DNA of 22,490 bases, from the NCBI GenBank assembly GCA_964058805.1, contig CAXKVV010001844.1:1-22490 (forward strand), in the 5' to 3' direction. The DNA comes from Schoenoplectus triqueter (Eukaryota; Streptophyta; Magnoliopsida; Poales; Cyperaceae). Within the stretch, counting starts at the first letter, position 1, and every line of letters begins with the position of its first letter. Below, piece after piece: positions 19,601-22,490 of the stretch. Below the pieces are notes generated by a model. It was not told where the DNA came from, did no database searches, and saw only the letters and a program-made list of their open reading frames with translations. The position numbers and the translations under genes were made by a program.

Positions 19601-20372
19601 TAAAAGATACTACTTAAAAAAATTGCATATATAAGCTAACCTGATACTATAAGTGTCATGATATTATCCATATCAGATCGAGAGGGCAATTCCATGTGTG
19701 ATTTTTTGCATATGTCCTCCACCTCTATTCTTTTTGCCCAGAACAGCTCCTTCATTTTCGACGATTTTAGTTGGTCTAGTCTCATTACTTCAGCTTCAAC
19801 CTATTCATTGTTTTCACTTTTCAGCATGTAAATAGTTCTGACGAAACAAATTTTAATCAGATAATCTGTGGGAATGGGTTTCATTTGCATAAAGATATTT
19901 TTATTATTATTTTATTTATTTATTTTCTTTTTCTTCCATCATATTCATTATTATCACTGATATTTGAGATCTTTGATCTTATGTTTTTCGATTGGGTTTC
20001 ATTTCTAGCTTACCCCAATTTATTTGGGATTAAAGGTTTTGTTGTTGTTGTTGTATAATCTGTGGGAATGGATCAATAATGTAGGTATAACATTTTTGGT
20101 GGCCTTCAATAATCACAACAGTTTGGATGTTAGCAACACCAACATAACAACTTATCTACATCACTTTTGTGTGTGGCAAATTGGCAATAGTAATCCTGTC
20201 CTTTTTTCCTTACCTGTTCAAGTTTGTCAATTGCCAGGATTCCAGGACTTGAAACCAAAAATGAAGAATTTGAACCAGCAAAAAGCTTAACATGTGCAAA
20301 TGGCTGCCTTTCTTCAAACTTTGTGTCCAAAATGCCCCAAAGGCTTGTCAGTGCTTTCTCTAGGCCTTGAAT
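16602..20372 (-). CDS. MAP65/Ase1/PRC1-family microtubule-associated protein, 3' seven exons
   Basis: Seven exons join in frame to give the last 325 residues: 20372-20214, 19800-19641, 18549-18398, 18058-17971, 17903-17830, 17146-17072 and 16871-16602 (phases 0, 1, 0, 1, 0, 0; all GT-AG). MAP65 proteins cross-link antiparallel microtubules in the phragmoplast, preprophase band and cortical arrays. Family landmarks are [15 protein letters not shown] (residues 11-25), [19 protein letters not shown] (54-72), [16 protein letters not shown] (127-142), WLEEYS followed by [20 protein letters not shown] (158-177), [20 protein letters not shown] (182-201) and [20 protein letters not shown] (212-231). 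These cover the C-terminal spectrin-like microtubule-binding region. The tail (237-325) is basic and Ser/Pro-rich with several SP/TP sites, as in other MAP65 tails where phosphorylation tunes binding. The family is usually about 550-700 residues, so the N-terminal half is missing: no exon is visible between 20373 and the LINE at 20744. Isoform not assigned. Confidence 0.92.
17515..17776. mobile_element. Tourist-like MITE (PIF/Harbinger type) in a MAP65 intron, 262 bp
   Basis: The left end GGCTGTGCTCCTGAGTTTT and the right end, read in reverse, CACTGTGCTCCTAAGTTTT are terminal inverted repeats. TTA flanks both sides (17512-17514 and 17777-17779), the target duplication typical of Tourist/PIF-Harbinger elements. 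Both arms continue as purine-rich (left) and pyrimidine-rich (right) stretches. It lies in the 683-bp intron between the fifth and sixth visible exons and does not touch the splice sites. Confidence 0.75.
18608..18621. repeat. Homopolymer of 14 G (plus strand)
   Basis: An uninterrupted run of 14 G on the plus strand, so 14 C in the MAP65 pre-mRNA. It lies about 57 nt upstream of the 3' splice site of the exon that starts at 18549, within a 1,091-bp intron. Confidence 0.9.
18831..19412. mobile_element. Non-autonomous hAT-type element in a MAP65 intron, 582 bp
   Basis: Termini TAGGGCTACAAATGAG (left) and ATGTAGCCCTA (right) are inverted repeats. The flanking octamers ACTACACT (18823-18830) and AATACACA (19413-19420) agree at 6 of 8 positions, consistent with an aged 8-bp target duplication. 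Both subterminal regions are dense in GAGCTCGA, AAGCTCGGCTC and GCCCGAGC motifs and the core is AT-rich. It contains a short GAGATGGT tandem near 19184-19206. It sits in the 1,091-bp intron between the second and third visible exons. No transposase is encoded. Confidence 0.8.
19878..20054 (+). mobile_element. SINE-like insertion with an Au-type 3' tail, 177 bp
   Basis: A perfect 17-bp direct repeat, ATAATCTGTGGGAATGG, flanks it (19861-19877 and 20055-20071). It ends in (TTG)n preceded by AGCTTACCCCAATTTATTTG and then GGATTAAAGG. This closely resembles the 3' region of plant Au SINEs as I recall it. The 5' part is T/A-rich and I see no convincing pol III A or B box, so the body is either heavily decayed or not Au-derived. 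It lies in the 413-bp intron between the first two visible MAP65 exons, antisense to the gene. Confidence 0.75.
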
Positions 20373-20743
20373 CTGAAACTTTGTATAATCTATATTACTA
20401 ATCAGTTGAAACTTAATACATGTTTCTGGGGTGTTTCAATAAATTTTCCAATTATGCTTGATCAATATAATGTTAGTGCAAGGAATGATGTTAAACACTA
20501 AAAATTCAAGTAATCACAACCCTTTGTACCCAAGTTTGGTCCAAGGAAAAGGAACAAACAAATAAATTGGCAATATCATTAAAAAAATTTAAATAAAAAA
20601 TAACTTGGCAATATATAAATAAACAACAAAAATGACATATGTGCAAATTTCAGTGTGCAAAAAGAATACAATATCCTATTGAGGAGTGATAATTGCACCT
20701 CTTATCCGTACACCTTATTTGTACCCAATGTGAGATATAAACA
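20373..20743. other. MAP65 intronic or flanking DNA between the first visible exon and the LINE
   Basis: I looked here on the minus strand for the preceding MAP65 coiled-coil exon and found no open, splice-flanked candidate. The sequence is AT-rich and unremarkable. Confidence 0.5.
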
Positions 20744-20756
20744 TTTTTTTTGAAGT

Positions 20757-20775
20757 GGTAGGTGAATTGCCTACC
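20757..20775 (-). repeat. 3'-terminal hairpin of the LINE
   Basis: GGTAGG (20757-20762) and CCTACC (20770-20775) pair around a 7-nt loop, five bases from the A tract. Plant LINEs of this group commonly carry such a hairpin just before the tail, probably as the template feature recognised by their reverse transcriptase (family knowledge plus inference). Confidence 0.7.
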
Positions 20776-20954
20776 ATAAATTTATATTAATAAAAACTAA
20801 GAAGAGATTACATAGTTTACAGAGTTCAGAAAATTAGATCACATTGTGGGTTTTGTACCCAATACACCCAAATAGCTTAGTTCTAGGAGGCAACTAGACC
20901 ATGATCTAACTATTTGTCGATTGTATTGCCTAACTAGGTACTATATGTCCGGAT

Positions 20955-22490
20955 CTAGATGTCGATATTGTCTTGAATGAGTTGTTGAACCTTGAAGTTT
21001 GAGTTGTGCTCCTGTCTAAAGATACGTGCGTTCCTTTCTTTCCAAATTTCCCACATGATCGATGTCCAAGCTCTCTATTTGTTGGACCTCCATGCCTCTT
21101 CATAGCCTTGAATGAAGTTGCCGTCGTGACGTGTGGCTCCCCCGATCCGACGTGAAATTATAGCCGCAGTGAAGCGGCAGGTTTGGAATAGGTGCAGCCT
21201 AGTCTCTGCCGAGCCGTTGTTGTAGAGAACACAGTGCTGAGTCGATGACCATCCCTTGGTTTGTAGGTTTTCCGCCGTGTTGAGCTTGTCCTGTAGTAAG
21301 AGCCATAGGAAAATTTTAATTTTGTTGGGGATCCCAATTTTCCATATCCTCGCTAGATGGTTTTGTTCAATCCCTGGATTGTTGTAGATCTTGTACATCG
21401 ATCGCGTTGTGAACGTTTCTCCCCAGCGCCACGAGATGGTTCCTTCTTCTTGGTTGAATTGTACTGATGCTTGGTAGTATGGCAACAGCGTTGTTAGGTC
21501 TTTTAAGAAGTAGGAGAGGTGATCGTCATTTCCTTCGTTTATCTCCCCTATGGATAGATGCAGCGAACGTAACGTGAGCGTCCATAAGCATGTCTCATCT
21601 GTCTCAGCTAGCCATATCCATTTAACCAGCAACGTTTTATTTTACAGGCCTAAATCCATTATTCCGAGGCCCCCATGTGTTTTTGGTAGTGTTAGTTTCG
21701 GCCATGCCACCAAGCAATCACCCTCTGAGTATGTGTTTTCGTTTCCTTTCCAGATGAAACGCCTGGTTATTCTGTTGATTCTATTAATGACCCATTTGGG
21801 AAGGAGGAATGTCTGCATGTAGTGTAAGGGAATCGCGTTAAGGACTGAGTTGGCCAGGACAGTGCGGCCCGCTCGTGTTAGGTATTTCCCCCCGAACCCT
21901 TCAAATCTATTCTGAACGTTGTTTATCAATGGTAGGTATGCTGATTTTGGTGGTTTTTTCAACGTTAATGGGAGTCCCAAGTACTGAATCGGCGTTGACA
22001 ATTGGCCACACCTGATTAGGGAGGCTAGGGTTGGTGTGAGGTGTTGTGGGATAGCGACTGGCAAGAAGCCGCTCTTGTTTAAGTTAATCTGGAGTCCCGA
22101 GGCCCGAGCAAATGAGTCCCAAGTAGCCATTATCACTTTGATATTTGTGGCATGGGCCGGCATGATTATGGCCGTGTCATCAGCAAACTGGAAGAGTGTT
22201 GTTCTGGCCATCGGTAGGTTGATTAGGTCATCATTGAGGTTTTGGATCATCGCTTGTAGGGGGTCGACGGCTAGTATAAAGAGCAGAGGGGATAATGGGT
22301 CGCCTTGTCGTAATCCTTTCCTATGATAGAATGATTTTCCTTTGAGGCCGTTGATTTTTAGGTAGGAGGTTGATGAGATTAGCAAACTTCGTATCCATAC
22401 GATCCAAAGCGGCGGGAATCCCCTAACCCGAAGAGTCTCTATCAAAAAGTCCCAGGAGATTGAGTCGAACACTTTTTGAAAGTCAATCTT
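20955..22490 (-). pseudogene. LINE ORF2, reverse transcriptase and zf-RVT region, interrupted
   Basis: The frame is open from the window edge at 22490 to TAA at 21642-21644. It opens with KIDFQKVFDSISWDFL (RT motif A area), then LRQGDPLSPLLFILAVDPLQ and the catalytic FADDT (FADD at 22176-22187). TAA at 21642-21644 follows GGLGIMDLGL, and the same frame resumes at once with NKTLLVKWIWLAETDE, so this is a single nonsense codon, most likely CAA to TAA. The zf-RVT domain follows (WKIGIPNKIKIFLWLL, then HCVLY-ETRLHLFQTC). Its second zinc-binding Cys is Tyr (codon 21222-21224). TAG at 21075-21077 interrupts before AWTSIMWEIWKERNARIF. The frame ends at TAG 20955-20957, which may be another nonsense codon or the natural end. 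The element is inactive. Confidence 0.88.

Larger units (their letters stand above)
20744..22490 (-). mobile_element. L1-type LINE retrotransposon, 3' part
   Basis: The element runs off the right edge of the window, so its 5' half (ORF1, endonuclease) and the far target duplication are not visible. Its 3' end is an eight-base A tract on the minus strand (20744-20751), preceded by a short hairpin (20757-20775) and a TTTTTATTAATATAAATTTA stretch. This is the usual arrangement for plant L1-type elements. It lies in the same orientation as the MAP65 gene, immediately upstream of the first visible exon. The 3' sequence next to the A tract is AT-rich and gives no way to define a target duplication from one side. 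Confidence 0.85.

Noticed and set aside
21550..22326. Plus-strand open frames across the LINE
   Set aside because: They are shadows of the minus-strand reverse transcriptase frame.
1..22490. tRNA, rRNA or other structured RNA genes
   Set aside because: I looked for the GGTTCGANTCC box and paired arms on both strands and found no cloverleaf. A covariance-model search would be decisive.

Overview
This window looks like nuclear DNA from a flowering plant. It is AT-rich, its genes are split by GT-AG introns, and it holds two plant-type protein genes amid many plant transposons. I cannot name the species. I did not find a previously undescribed biological system. The interesting content is transposon structure and how it sits in and around the genes.

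Layout. Positions 1-5.6 kb are intergenic and repeat-filled. They hold a duplicated segment (251-450 and 1930-4050, the second copy about 1.9 kb longer), a long foldback element (2421-2936), two degenerate inverted-repeat elements (about 4060-4545 and 4669-5150) and a complete hAT-type non-autonomous element with a perfect 8-bp target duplication (5176-5604). A complete four-exon carboxylesterase gene of the plant CXE (CXE18-like) family lies on the minus strand at 6054-7781. Positions 7.8-16.6 kb are again intergenic. They hold a CCCGAC-rich remnant (8330-8762), a roughly 1.1-kb element with long terminal inverted repeats (9533-10614), a CGATACG-rich remnant (10841-11315), a decayed hAT transposase with its tandem array and right end (12032-13989), and a short relative of that element with a perfect 8-bp target duplication (14099-14694).

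The 3' seven exons of a MAP65/Ase1/PRC1-family microtubule-bundling protein gene lie on the minus strand at 16602-20372. All seven join in frame. The introns contain a Tourist-like MITE (17515-17776), a hAT element (18831-19412) and a SINE-like insertion with a 17-bp target duplication (19878-20054). The 3' half of an L1-type LINE (20744-22490, minus strand, with nonsense codons) lies just upstream of the first visible exon. The MAP65 N-terminal exons must lie beyond the LINE, outside the window, or have been lost.

The two genes have no evident functional link. One is an alpha/beta-hydrolase and the other a cytoskeletal cross-linker. The rest is transposon turnover: insertions sit in introns and spacers, and both reading frames remain open.
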